A stretch of 6,312 nucleotides of DNA from Anaerolineaceae bacterium UBA5365 (GCA_002407905.1 DHPL01000057.1:15346-21657), one strand, 5' to 3'. Numbered from the stretch's first letter, positions 1 through 5,629 are shown. The notes: a model not told the origin generated them from the sequence alone. Numbers and translations: made by a program.

Positions 1-490
1 TGTCGTTGGGTTTTTCGATCAGCCGGGTCACCAGGCCGCGGCCATCCACTTCGGCCACACCAAAGCGGCGCGGGTCCGGTACGGGCTTCACCCAGGCAAC
101 GGCATCGGCGCTTTCATCGGCCAGGATCTCAAAACTGTTCTCGATGAGCGTGTCCGAGAAGACCATCAGCACCCGTCCATCCATAAACTCACGCGCGTGC
201 CAAAGCGCGTCGCTCTGGCCTTTCTTTTCGGGCTGCAGCACATAGTGTACCTTGAGCTGGGGATGGTTTTTGTGCATGAAGGGCTGGATCAGCTCCCCCT
301 GCCCGGGCGAGAGGATGAAGACAAACTCCGTGTTTTCCAGATCTGGAACGGTGTTGAACATCGCCAGCATGTGGTCAAGAACAGTTGCCCCCGCCAGGGC
401 TACCAGGGGCTTGGGGCGGCTCCAGGTGAGGGGCCGCAAGCGGCTGCCTGCGCCTGCCATGGGGATGATGATCTTGAGTGCTTGGGTCAT
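1..490 (-). CDS. Sugar-phosphate nucleotidyltransferase, N-terminal part (partial at left edge)
   Basis: Reading the minus strand from the ATG at 490 gives 163 in-frame codons without a stop before the window ends, so the C-terminus is missing. The protein opens MTQALKIIIPMAGAGSRLRP and has the nucleotidyltransferase signature: the nucleotide-binding loop GAGSRLRPLT (residues 13-22), PKPLV (26-30), QPEKKGQSDAL (86-96), FSDTLI (111-116), FGVAEVD (143-149) and EKP (159-161). Family knowledge says such enzymes join a sugar 1-phosphate to an NTP, giving an NDP-sugar for polysaccharide, cell-wall or glycolipid synthesis in the cytoplasm. Which sugar and nucleotide are used cannot be told from this fragment. 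The start is well supported by GGAGG six bases upstream and a TATAAT box about 50 bases upstream. The metal-site motif usually read as GDN is SDT here, but the aspartate is kept. The gene lies 77 bases downstream of the lipoprotein gene on the same strand, with its own promoter candidate. Confidence 0.9.
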   Translation of the reverse strand, partial: MTQALKIIIPMAGAGSRLRPLTWSRPKPLVALAGATVLDHMLAMFNTVPDLENTEFVFILSPGQGELIQPFMHKNHPQLKVHYVLQPEKKGQSDALWHAREFMDGRVLMVFSDTLIENSFEILADESADAVAWVKPVPDPRRFGVAEVDGRGLVTRLIEKPND

Positions 491-496
491 TGCTTG

Positions 497-501
497 CCTC
501 C
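497..501 (-). promoter_or_regulatory. Shine-Dalgarno site of the nucleotidyltransferase gene
   Basis: The minus strand reads GGAGG here, six bases before the ATG at 490. This fixes the start, because no family sequence is expected further upstream. Confidence 0.8.
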
Positions 502-536
502 GTGTTTAATTAAGTTAACAACACAGCATGCGCCAA

Positions 537-542
537 ATTATA
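537..542 (-). promoter_or_regulatory. Candidate -10 box (TATAAT) for the nucleotidyltransferase gene
   Basis: A perfect TATAAT lies on the minus strand inside the 77-base gap between the lipoprotein stop and the nucleotidyltransferase ATG. It would start RNA near 530 and give a leader of about 40 nt carrying the GGAGG site. No good -35 hexamer is visible at 16-18 bases: the sequence there is close to GGCTTA. The gap also holds an AT-rich stretch (GTTAAC and TTAATTAA) within the predicted leader. Confidence 0.5.
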
Positions 543-567
543 TCGCAGGTGTCTGTTAGTAAGCCCT

Positions 568-1347
568 TCAGTCCTGCACAACCTTCAATTCTGTGAACAA
601 TACGGTCTGCGGAAGTTTGCCGGCCGCTTCGCTGACCAGGCCCATCAGGCCGGCCATGCCCTGGCGTGCTTTGAACTCGGTTTGAAAGACCCCATTCAGA
701 AAGATGTACAATTTGCCATCCCTGGCCCAGAGACCCAAGTGATTCGTGGCTGGCGCCTGGGGCATGAAGCGGCGCGCGTCCGTCCAGGGCATCAGCACCG
801 AGCGGGCTCCGTTGATCTCCCGTTCCAGGCTGAACTGCCCCTGGCAATTGAACCAAAGCGTTAGCGTGCCCATTTGGCTGAAGCGCCAAAAGTAAAGCCC
901 GTAGCGGTCGTTCCGGGAGCAGAGCGAGGTGCGCATCTCGAGTTCCAGGTAGAAATTGGAGGGCAGCCGGTGGGTGCTCAGCGAGTCCAGGCGGCCCTTC
1001 TCGGCGGTGACGGCCATGGAGAGGATGCCCTCATCCAGAGCTACCGTGCCGGCGCTGCCCTGGGAGAGCGCCCAGGTTTTGGGGTCGGCAAAACCATCCG
1101 CGATCAGCACCGTGCCGCCGCTGGGCGGCTGAAGCGTGCTCTCAGGCGTGGGGGTGGGAAAAATCCGCTCGCGCGTGGGGGTCGGCGTGCGCGGAAACCA
1201 GTCGATGGTAGGGCTGGGCAGCAGGGTGGGGGTCGGGCTGGGCAGCGGCGTTGGCGTGAGCAACTCCTGGCCCTGCTGACAGGCAGCCAGCATTGGCATC
1301 AGGATCAGCAGAACCCAAAATAGCGCCGTAAAACCTTTTTTTCGCAC
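568..1347 (-). CDS. Lipoprotein with Pro/Thr linker and probable ConA/LamG-like domain
   Basis: The 259-residue protein starts with a GTG at 1347. A lipoprotein signal follows at once: MRKK, a hydrophobic core and the lipobox LAAC with Cys23. This start is preferred because it places the signal peptide exactly at the N-terminus. Residues 31-76 are a low-complexity linker rich in PTPTP and PSPT. Residues 79-259 look like one beta-sandwich: LIADGFADPKTW at the domain entry, FYLELEMRT (132-140), a strand pair around GLYFWRF and TLWFNCQG, then GLWARDGKLYIFLNG (205-219) and a closing FTELKVV. This pattern resembles LamG/concanavalin-like or DUF1080-type domains, which often bind carbohydrate, but I see no catalytic residues to name. 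Cys143 and Cys168 could pair outside the cell. It is probably anchored to the outer face of the membrane. It is divergent from the LysM gene; no clear Shine-Dalgarno site is present and a TACAAT box sits six bases before the start codon. Confidence 0.82.
   Translation of the reverse strand: MRKKGFTALFWVLLILMPMLAACQQGQELLTPTPLPSPTPTLLPSPTIDWFPRTPTPTRERIFPTPTPESTLQPPSGGTVLIADGFADPKTWALSQGSAGTVALDEGILSMAVTAEKGRLDSLSTHRLPSNFYLELEMRTSLCSRNDRYGLYFWRFSQMGTLTLWFNCQGQFSLEREINGARSVLMPWTDARRFMPQAPATNHLGLWARDGKLYIFLNGVFQTEFKARQGMAGLMGLVSEAAGKLPQTVLFTELKVVQD
1211..1258. repeat. Two 24-bp imperfect tandem repeats in the linker codons; G-rich plus strand
   Basis: GGGCTGGGCAGC occurs at 1211-1222 and again at 1235-1246, exactly 24 bp apart. 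The remaining halves of the units are diverged. In the protein this gives the paired octapeptides TPTPLPSP and TPTLLPSP of the lipoprotein linker. The plus strand from 1211 to 1242 has six runs of three or more G separated by loops of 1-5 bases, which fits the usual G-quadruplex pattern. This strand is the template of the lipoprotein gene. Confidence 0.6.
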
Positions 1348-1353
1348 CTGGTT

Positions 1354-1359
1354 ATTGTA
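1354..1359 (-). promoter_or_regulatory. Candidate -10 box (TACAAT) for the lipoprotein gene, leaderless geometry
   Basis: TACAAT (5 of 6 consensus bases) lies on the minus strand, separated from the GTG at 1347 by exactly six bases (AACCAG). RNA would then start at or within a base or two of the start codon, which fits the lack of a Shine-Dalgarno site. The region about 17 bases upstream (CGCTCC) is a poor -35. Confidence 0.45.
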
Positions 1360-1403
1360 CCTTGACGAGGCAGGAGGGAGCGAAAAGCTGGCAGGGGCTT
1401 CAA

Positions 1404-1412
1404 TGTTATAAT
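1404..1412 (+). promoter_or_regulatory. Extended -10 promoter (TGTTATAAT) for the LysM surface protein gene
   Basis: The sequence matches the extended -10 pattern TGnTATAAT perfectly. Such promoters can work with a weak -35, which fits here, as no TTGACA-like hexamer lies at 16-18 bases. RNA would start near 1419, leaving a leader of about 12 nt that still contains the GAGGT ribosome site. Together with the minus-strand TACAAT box at 1354-1359, it makes the 83-bp gap a divergent promoter region. Confidence 0.6.
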
Positions 1413-1421
1413 GCGCAAAGT

Positions 1422-1426
1422 GAGGT
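1422..1426 (+). promoter_or_regulatory. Shine-Dalgarno site (GAGGT) that decides the LysM gene start
   Basis: GAGGT ends four bases before the ATG at 1431. The in-frame TTG at 1362 has no such site and would put 23 hydrophilic residues ahead of the signal peptide, so ATG 1431 is the better start. Confidence 0.65.
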
Positions 1427-1430
1427 CAAA

Positions 1431-2258
1431 ATGAAAAAATCATCCCGTATCCTCCTGCCGCTTTACCTGTCCATCAGCTTGCTCATCGGCCTGGCAGCCT
1501 TTGCCCTGCCCGCAGGCCCGGTTTTCGCCCAAGACCCAACCCCCACCCTGATGCCCCTGCCGGAGCCCGATGCTGACGGCAATATCTACTACATCGCCCA
1601 GCCCGGCGATAGCTGCCAGCGCATTTCCACGCTCACCGGCGTCACCTTGCAGACCATCCGGCAGCTCAACAACTTAAGCGAAGCCTGCAATATCTTTGAG
1701 AACCAAAAGATCCTGCTCGGCCGGGTGGAGACCGCCCCGGAAACACCTCAGGCTCCCGTTCTGCCCACCCGCGACCCAGCCCTGGTCACCCCCTCCCCCA
1801 CGCCTTCAGACGGCGTTGGCGAGGTGTGCGTTGTGCTTTTTAACGACCTGAACGGAAACAACAGACGCGACGAATTCGAAACCCACCTCTATGGCGGTGT
1901 GGCCAGCCTGAACGACCGCCTGGGCCGGATCTCGCTTACCGGTACAACCGTGGCTGGCGACCCGGACACTGCCCCCGTAACTCCGTTTTGTTTCGTGGAT
2001 GTTCCCGAAGGCTCCTACAACGTTACCATCGCCATCCCGGATGGCTTCAACCCCACCACCGCCAATAGCGTGGCTTTCGACCTGAAGACCGGCGAAATAG
2101 CCACCCTGGCTTTTGGCTGCCAGGAAGCCACCCCCCTCTCGCTCAGCGAGCAGCCCGCCGAGCAAAGCCGCTCGCCGCTTTTGGGCATCCTGGGTGCCGT
2201 CATCCTGCTCTCCGGCCTGGGCCTGGGTTATTACATGTGGCGCCAGCGTAAAGGCTAA
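1431..2258 (+). CDS. Secreted/surface LysM protein with SdrD-B-like domain and C-terminal membrane helix
   Basis: The 275-residue protein starts at ATG 1431. Residues 1-33 form a signal peptide (MKKS, hydrophobic core, probable cleavage after VFA). A short Pro/Thr linker follows, then a LysM domain at about 53-97: YYIAQPGDSCQRIS, then VTLQTIRQLNNL, then IFENQKILL. LysM domains bind N-acetylglucosamine-containing polymers such as peptidoglycan. Cys62 and Cys86 inside it may form a disulfide. A second Pro/Thr linker (101-126) leads to an SdrD-B-like domain (131-229) marked by FNDLNGNNRRDE, a likely calcium loop with Asp139, Asn141, Asn143 and Asp147/Glu148, and by FCFVDVPEGSYNVTI. Residues 250-270 form a membrane helix followed by RQRKG, a stop-transfer-like tail, and there is no LPXTG motif. 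I infer a membrane-anchored envelope protein that may hold the wall or glycan matrix. Its ligand is unknown. Transcription starts from an extended -10 and ends at the hairpin at 2274. Confidence 0.87.
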   Translation: MKKSSRILLPLYLSISLLIGLAAFALPAGPVFAQDPTPTLMPLPEPDADGNIYYIAQPGDSCQRISTLTGVTLQTIRQLNNLSEACNIFENQKILLGRVETAPETPQAPVLPTRDPALVTPSPTPSDGVGEVCVVLFNDLNGNNRRDEFETHLYGGVASLNDRLGRISLTGTTVAGDPDTAPVTPFCFVDVPEGSYNVTIAIPDGFNPTTANSVAFDLKTGEIATLAFGCQEATPLSLSEQPAEQSRSPLLGILGAVILLSGLGLGYYMWRQRKG

Positions 2259-2273
2259 GCACCAGCTATGAGC

Positions 2274-2303
2274 AAAGAGCTCCGCCATTGCGGAGCTCTT
2301 TTT
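2274..2303 (+). terminator. Intrinsic terminator between convergent genes
   Basis: AAAGAGCTCCGC (2274-2285) pairs perfectly with GCGGAGCTCTTT (2290-2301), a 12-bp stem with a CATT loop. On the plus strand it ends in five T (2299-2303), sixteen bases after the LysM stop codon. Read from the minus strand, the same hairpin lies just past the acetyltransferase stop at 2325 but has only three T after it. It is therefore strong for the LysM gene and perhaps weaker for the opposing operon. Confidence 0.88.
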
Positions 2304-2324
2304 GATAACGGTCAGACCCGCGGT

Positions 2325-2795
2325 CTAAATATTCAACTTGAAATATACGTCGCCGTCGGCGTGATGCGTGATCTCAAAGCCGTGCTTTTGGTAGAAGGCG
2401 ATCACCTCATCCCAGGTTTCAGTGGTTTCCAGGATCACCTCACGAATGCCCCGCGCGCGGGCTGCGGCGATCAGTGCCTGGAGCATTTGGCCTCCCAGCC
2501 CCTGGCCCCGGTTTTCCCGCCTCACTGACATGCGCACGATCTGCGCCCTGTGCGCGCCCCGCGGCATGAAGGCCCCGCAAGCAGCAATTTCCCCCGCCAG
2601 CCTGCCAACCAGAAAAGTGCCCGGCGCGTAAGCAGCGGCGATATCATTCAAGTCCGGGTTCAAACTGAGGTCCAGGCTGCCCCAATGGTCTTCCAGCCCG
2701 GCCAACACCAAATCCCTGACTGATCCCTGATCAGCGGGTTGAAAAGGCCGGATCTCCAGCCTCAACTCCGGGCTAAGGTCCAATTTCCTGTTCAA
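2325..2795 (-). CDS. GNAT-family N-acetyltransferase
   Basis: From the TTG at 2795 the protein has 156 residues and covers one GNAT domain. It begins the fold with LRLEIRPFQPADQ (11-23). The acetyl-CoA loop is visible as MSVRRENRGQGLGGQML (89-105), where RGQGLG binds the pyrophosphate, followed by a helix ALIAAARARG. Motif B is IAFYQKHGFE (132-141). Family knowledge says it moves an acetyl group from acetyl-CoA to an amine; the substrate is not predictable. The start is uncertain. TTG 2795 overlaps the upstream stop as TTGA, which suggests coupled translation; TTG 2783 follows AGGA closely; TTG 2765 would give the typical start MRLEIRPF. An ATG at 2912 is open but would read 40 residues without family character inside the preceding gene. 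It is the last gene of the operon, ending just before the shared terminator. Confidence 0.8.
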   Translation of the reverse strand: MNRKLDLSPELRLEIRPFQPADQGSVRDLVLAGLEDHWGSLDLSLNPDLNDIAAAYAPGTFLVGRLAGEIAACGAFMPRGAHRAQIVRMSVRRENRGQGLGGQMLQALIAAARARGIREVILETTETWDEVIAFYQKHGFEITHHADGDVYFKLNI

Positions 2796-3397
2796 GCCCG
2801 GCGCTGCTCCAGCCAAACATCCCCCGTATTGTGATAGCCTGCCTGTTCCCAGAAGCCAGGCTGGTCGCTGCTGCTGAATTCCAGCCCGCGCAGCCACTTG
2901 GCGCCCTTCCACAGGTAAAGGTCCCGCAGATCAGTCCGCCCCGGGATCGCCCCGCAAACGCCGCGCAGCGGGTAACCATGCTGCGGGCTCAGCCGCTGGC
3001 CGTTGTAATGCGTTGCCAGCAAAAAGTTCTCCTGCAGCATCAGGTCCAGCGGCAGGTTGGCGGTAAAACCCAGTTCGGCATGCTGGATCACGTAGCTTGC
3101 CCCTGGCAAGGGTTTCACCAGGCCTGTCTCCAGCAGGGTGCGCAGGTGCACGCCCTCCCACTCCGTATCCAGTTTGGACCAGGTGGTCACGCAGTGCAGG
3201 TCCATGCGCACGCGGGTCCTGGGCAAGGCATTAAACTCCGCCCAGTTTAGCCGCAGCGGCGTTTCCACCTCCCCCCATACCATGAACACCCAGTCCTCAA
3301 ACTCTGTATGCGGTACCGGCCCGTAATGCAATACCGGGAAACGCTCCGTCAGCAGCTGCCCGGGCGGCAAGCGTTTTTTCAGGTCCTCAGCGGGCAT
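2792..3397 (-). CDS. Sulfite-oxidase-like molybdopterin-dependent oxidoreductase
   Basis: The 201-residue protein matches the small stand-alone oxidoreductase_molyb family. It begins with the family's opening region, FPVLHYGPVPH (20-30) and VFMVWGEV (37-44). Then comes DLHCVTTWSKLDTEWEGV (66-83), where Cys69 is the expected molybdenum ligand. HGYPLR (140-145) and LYLWKGAKWLRGLEF (160-174) contribute to cofactor binding, and the protein ends with GFWEQAGYHNTGDVW (181-195). Relatives use a molybdopterin cofactor for two-electron redox chemistry; the substrate of this small group is not established. No twin-arginine or other signal peptide is seen, so it is probably cytoplasmic. Between Arg145 and LYLWK there are 14 residues where, from memory of the family, about five are usual, so an insertion is suspected. 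The ATG at 3397 lies three bases after the hydrolase stop, so translation is probably coupled. Confidence 0.87.
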   Translation of the reverse strand: MPAEDLKKRLPPGQLLTERFPVLHYGPVPHTEFEDWVFMVWGEVETPLRLNWAEFNALPRTRVRMDLHCVTTWSKLDTEWEGVHLRTLLETGLVKPLPGASYVIQHAELGFTANLPLDLMLQENFLLATHYNGQRLSPQHGYPLRGVCGAIPGRTDLRDLYLWKGAKWLRGLEFSSSDQPGFWEQAGYHNTGDVWLEQRRA

Positions 3398-3400
3398 AGG

Positions 3401-4084
3401 TCACAGCTCCAGGCTCTCGCCGGGCTGCAGGATCTGGCAGCGGGTGCTGGTTTCGGCCTCCACACGCTCTTTCCAGGCCTGCGGGTCCTGGGCAATCAGC
3501 CCCCAAGTGTTGTAATGGATGGGCACCACCAGCTTAGCCTGCAGCAGTTTCACTGCCCGCAGCGCGTCCGCCGGCCCCATGGTGTAGTTATCCCCGATGG
3601 GCAGCACAGCCAGGTCCAGGCCTTCCTCGCCGATCAGGCTCATATCCCCAAATAAACCTGTATCGCCAGCCATGTAGATTTTCTTCCCGTTATTCGCGGT
3701 AAGCAGCAGCCCGGCAGGGTTGCCCCCATAGCTGCCATCCGGCAGGGCCGACCCATGCAGGGCCAGGGTGAGTTTAAGGTAGCCAAAGGGATAGCTGCGT
3801 CCGCCCCCCAGCTGCTGGCCGCTCGTTTTTACGCCCTGTTTGGCCAGCCAATTGCAGATCTCAAAGTTCGAAATGACAGTAGCGCCAGTCCGCTGGGCAA
3901 TGGCAACAGCATCGCCGATGTGGTCACCATGCCCATGGGTCACGCAGATGTAATCGGCCTCAAGGGTCTCAGCCAGGTTCCCCCCATGGGGCATGTCGTT
4001 AAAAGCCGGGTCCACCAACACCTTCATCCCGTCCAATTCCAGGCCCAGGGACGCGTGCCCAAAGTAAGTGAATCTGATACTCAT
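3401..4084 (-). CDS. UPF0173-type metal-dependent hydrolase (metallo-beta-lactamase fold)
   Basis: The 227-residue protein, the usual length of UPF0173 proteins, opens MSIRFTYFGHASLGLELDG. Metal ligands of the beta-lactamase fold are all visible: His10 in FGHAS, the signature THGHGDHIGD (49-58) with His50, His52, Asp54 and His55, then His110 in ALHGSALPDG, Asp141 in MAGDTGLFGDM and His190 in VPIHYNTWG. The family also carries the PIGDNYTMGP stretch seen at 162-171. These proteins bind two metal ions and hydrolyse an unidentified ester or phosphoester-type substrate in the cytoplasm. No residue expected for activity is missing. The ATG at 4084 has GGAGG four bases upstream. It is the second gene of the apparent operon, 42 bases after the beta-propeller lipoprotein and three bases before the molybdoenzyme. 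Confidence 0.92.
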   Translation of the reverse strand: MSIRFTYFGHASLGLELDGMKVLVDPAFNDMPHGGNLAETLEADYICVTHGHGDHIGDAVAIAQRTGATVISNFEICNWLAKQGVKTSGQQLGGGRSYPFGYLKLTLALHGSALPDGSYGGNPAGLLLTANNGKKIYMAGDTGLFGDMSLIGEEGLDLAVLPIGDNYTMGPADALRAVKLLQAKLVVPIHYNTWGLIAQDPQAWKERVEAETSTRCQILQPGESLEL

Positions 4085-4088
4085 CTTG

Positions 4089-4093
4089 CCTCC
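4089..4093 (-). promoter_or_regulatory. Shine-Dalgarno site of the UPF0173 hydrolase gene
   Basis: GGAGG on the minus strand, four bases before the ATG at 4084. It continues as GGAGGCAAG, the same nine bases found before the nucleotidyltransferase start. It supports independent translation start of this gene within the operon. Confidence 0.75.
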
Positions 4094-4126
4094 TCTCTCA
4101 ATTGAGCTAAGTCTAACATTTACGCT

Positions 4127-5623
4127 TTACGGCGTTCCCAGCCAGGTGTGCGCAAAGGGCGCCTCCTGCCAGACATCGTCGCTGATCTGGAGCGCCTGCA
4201 AGAGCGGAAACCGGTAATGGTAGAGGCCGCTGGTGCTCACCAGGTAAAAACCGCGGTCATCCGGCTGCCAGAAAAGGTCCACCAGCCCCTCTTCCCGGAG
4301 AGTCTGCAAATGCGTGCCGTCCGGGCTGTAAAGCGATGCGCGTTCCCCGTTCCAGGCCAGCAGCCAGGTCCCGTCGTTTGAAAAAGCCAGCTTTTCCTCG
4401 CCTGCCAGGCTGAAACTCAGCAGGCTGGCGCTGAAAACCGCCACCCCGGAGGCGTTTGCCGCCGAGAAAAGCTGCTTTTGCGGGTGAAATCGCAGGTCTT
4501 TAAACTCACCAAGCTGCATGATCTCAAAGTTGGCAGCCGGTGATGTTTTGATATAGATCCCGGGCGACTGGCGGTTGGCCTGGGCAGCTGCCTCACCCAT
4601 ATTCAAGACGATGGTCCCGTTTTGCGGGTCGAAGGCGGCCTCATCAAAACGGCCGGGGAAGAGCTCCGTTGGGCTGCCGCCGGCCAGGCCCTGGAGTTTC
4701 AGCCCATATAGCCCGGCTTCATCCTCAAAATACAGCAGCAGGTAATTGGCATTGGTCCAGCCCATCACGCTTAGTTGGGAGCCAGGCGGCACGCGCAGCA
4801 AACTGCGCACCACGTCCTGCTTGGTGTAATCCAGGGCGGCCAATTGGTTGGCCTGCAGGCTCATGCCGGAAGTCAGCAGGGCTGTTTCCTGGAAGAGCAC
4901 GCTGCGCTTGTTGGGGTCCCAAAACGGGCCAAAGGCCTGCTCCGCCCGTTCCGCCAGATGGCTGATGCTGTCCCTGGCCGGCGCCCAGGTGTACAGGTTG
5001 GCGTTGCGGCTTTCCAGCATGGCCGGGAAAACCGCCGCGTCGCTGCGCCAGGCAATGCCCTCCGGGTGCGTCAGCGCTGCCTGGGCCTGGGCGGAAAGGC
5101 TGCCGGGCTCAGCGCGCAATAGCCTTAAATGTTCCGGGGCCGCCAAGTTGGTGAGCACGCGCGTGCTCAAGTCCGCGCCGTCCACCAGGTTCAGCGCCGG
5201 GCCGGCTTCTTCCGCAAAACTCCCCGTCCGCAAGAGCAGGTAGCGGCCATCCGGCGAGATGCCGGTCTTCAGGTCGCTCAGCAGGGGCGCTGCCGGCAAT
5301 TCCAGGCGGGTAAAGAGGTCGGCCTGCAGGTCGGCAGCAAAGAGGTGCTGGCCATCTGCGCCGGAGTAGATCAGCCAGGGGCCGTCTACGCGCAGCGGCG
5401 TAGGCGAAGGGGTGCTCAGCTGGGGCGAGAGCGGTGTGGGCGTTTCGGTCTCCAATGCCGGGGTAGGCGGCTGGGTGAGCGCGCTGACCGTATCGGTCAC
5501 ACTTAAGGCCTCCGCGCTGGGCGTTGCCACCCACGCCACTGGGGTCGGGCTGGTAAACCGGCATGCCAAACTCAGGAGGGTCAAAACGAGGAGCGCAAGG
5601 ATCAAACGACGGCGCGCGGGCAT
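4127..5623 (-). CDS. Lipoprotein with Pro/Thr linker and beta-propeller-like repeats
   Basis: The 498-residue protein starts with MPARRR, a hydrophobic stretch and the lipobox-like SLAC with Cys21, so it is probably a lipid-anchored exported protein. Residues 25-78 form a Ser/Thr/Pro linker. The rest (about 79-490) has recurring strand motifs of the WD40/TolB kind: GISPDGRYLLL (121-131), AWRSDAAVF (191-199), FWDPNKRSVLF (234-244), GWTNANYLLLY (288-298), FDPQNGTIVLN (331-341), FHPQKQLFSAAN (379-390), FSNDGTWLLAW (414-424) and WQPDDRGFYLV (452-462). Eight such units suggest one seven- or eight-bladed propeller. No catalytic motif is visible, so a binding or scaffold role is more likely than an enzyme, but this is inference. 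The ATG at 5623 has no Shine-Dalgarno site and a TAGAAT box lies six bases before it. It seems to be the first gene of the operon continuing into the hydrolase. Confidence 0.8.
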   Translation of the reverse strand: MPARRRLILALLVLTLLSLACRFTSPTPVAWVATPSAEALSVTDTVSALTQPPTPALETETPTPLSPQLSTPSPTPLRVDGPWLIYSGADGQHLFAADLQADLFTRLELPAAPLLSDLKTGISPDGRYLLLRTGSFAEEAGPALNLVDGADLSTRVLTNLAAPEHLRLLRAEPGSLSAQAQAALTHPEGIAWRSDAAVFPAMLESRNANLYTWAPARDSISHLAERAEQAFGPFWDPNKRSVLFQETALLTSGMSLQANQLAALDYTKQDVVRSLLRVPPGSQLSVMGWTNANYLLLYFEDEAGLYGLKLQGLAGGSPTELFPGRFDEAAFDPQNGTIVLNMGEAAAQANRQSPGIYIKTSPAANFEIMQLGEFKDLRFHPQKQLFSAANASGVAVFSASLLSFSLAGEEKLAFSNDGTWLLAWNGERASLYSPDGTHLQTLREEGLVDLFWQPDDRGFYLVSTSGLYHYRFPLLQALQISDDVWQEAPFAHTWLGTP

Positions 5624-5629
5624 ATTTCT

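Noticed and set aside
197..559. Plus-strand open frame of 120 codons at the left end
   Set aside because: It overlaps the nucleotidyltransferase antisense; that gene has all family motifs and a ribosome site.
874..1323. Plus-strand open frame of 149 codons
   Set aside because: It is the antisense shadow of the GC-rich lipoprotein gene; the translation is Arg/Gly/Ala-rich with no domain, while the opposite strand has a signal peptide and fold-like pattern.
1362..1367. TTGACG as a -35 box for the plus-strand promoter, or its TTG as the LysM gene start
   Set aside because: It is about 39 bp from the TATAAT, far outside the 16-18 bp range, and as a start codon it would place 23 polar residues before the signal peptide with no ribosome site.
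1806..2288. Minus-strand open frame of 160 codons opposite the LysM gene
   Set aside because: It lies antisense to a gene with clear LysM and SdrD-B motifs and crosses the terminator; it shows no family signature.
2314..2326. AGACC-CGC-GGTCT hairpin at the acetyltransferase stop codon
   Set aside because: Short stem with a three-base loop and no T-run; the adjacent 12-bp hairpin is the convincing terminator.
2831..3250. Plus-strand open frame of 139 codons
   Set aside because: Antisense shadow of the molybdoenzyme; Gln/Pro/Ala-rich composition without motifs.
4097..4106. Palindrome CTCAATTGAG before the hydrolase gene as an operator
   Set aside because: Ten-base palindromes occur by chance and it lies inside an operon gap, next to the ribosome site; no second copy was seen.
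5109..5564. Minus-strand open frame of 151 codons inside the propeller lipoprotein gene
   Set aside because: Same strand, other frame; Arg/Pro/Gly-rich and without structure, typical of a frame shadow in GC-rich DNA.
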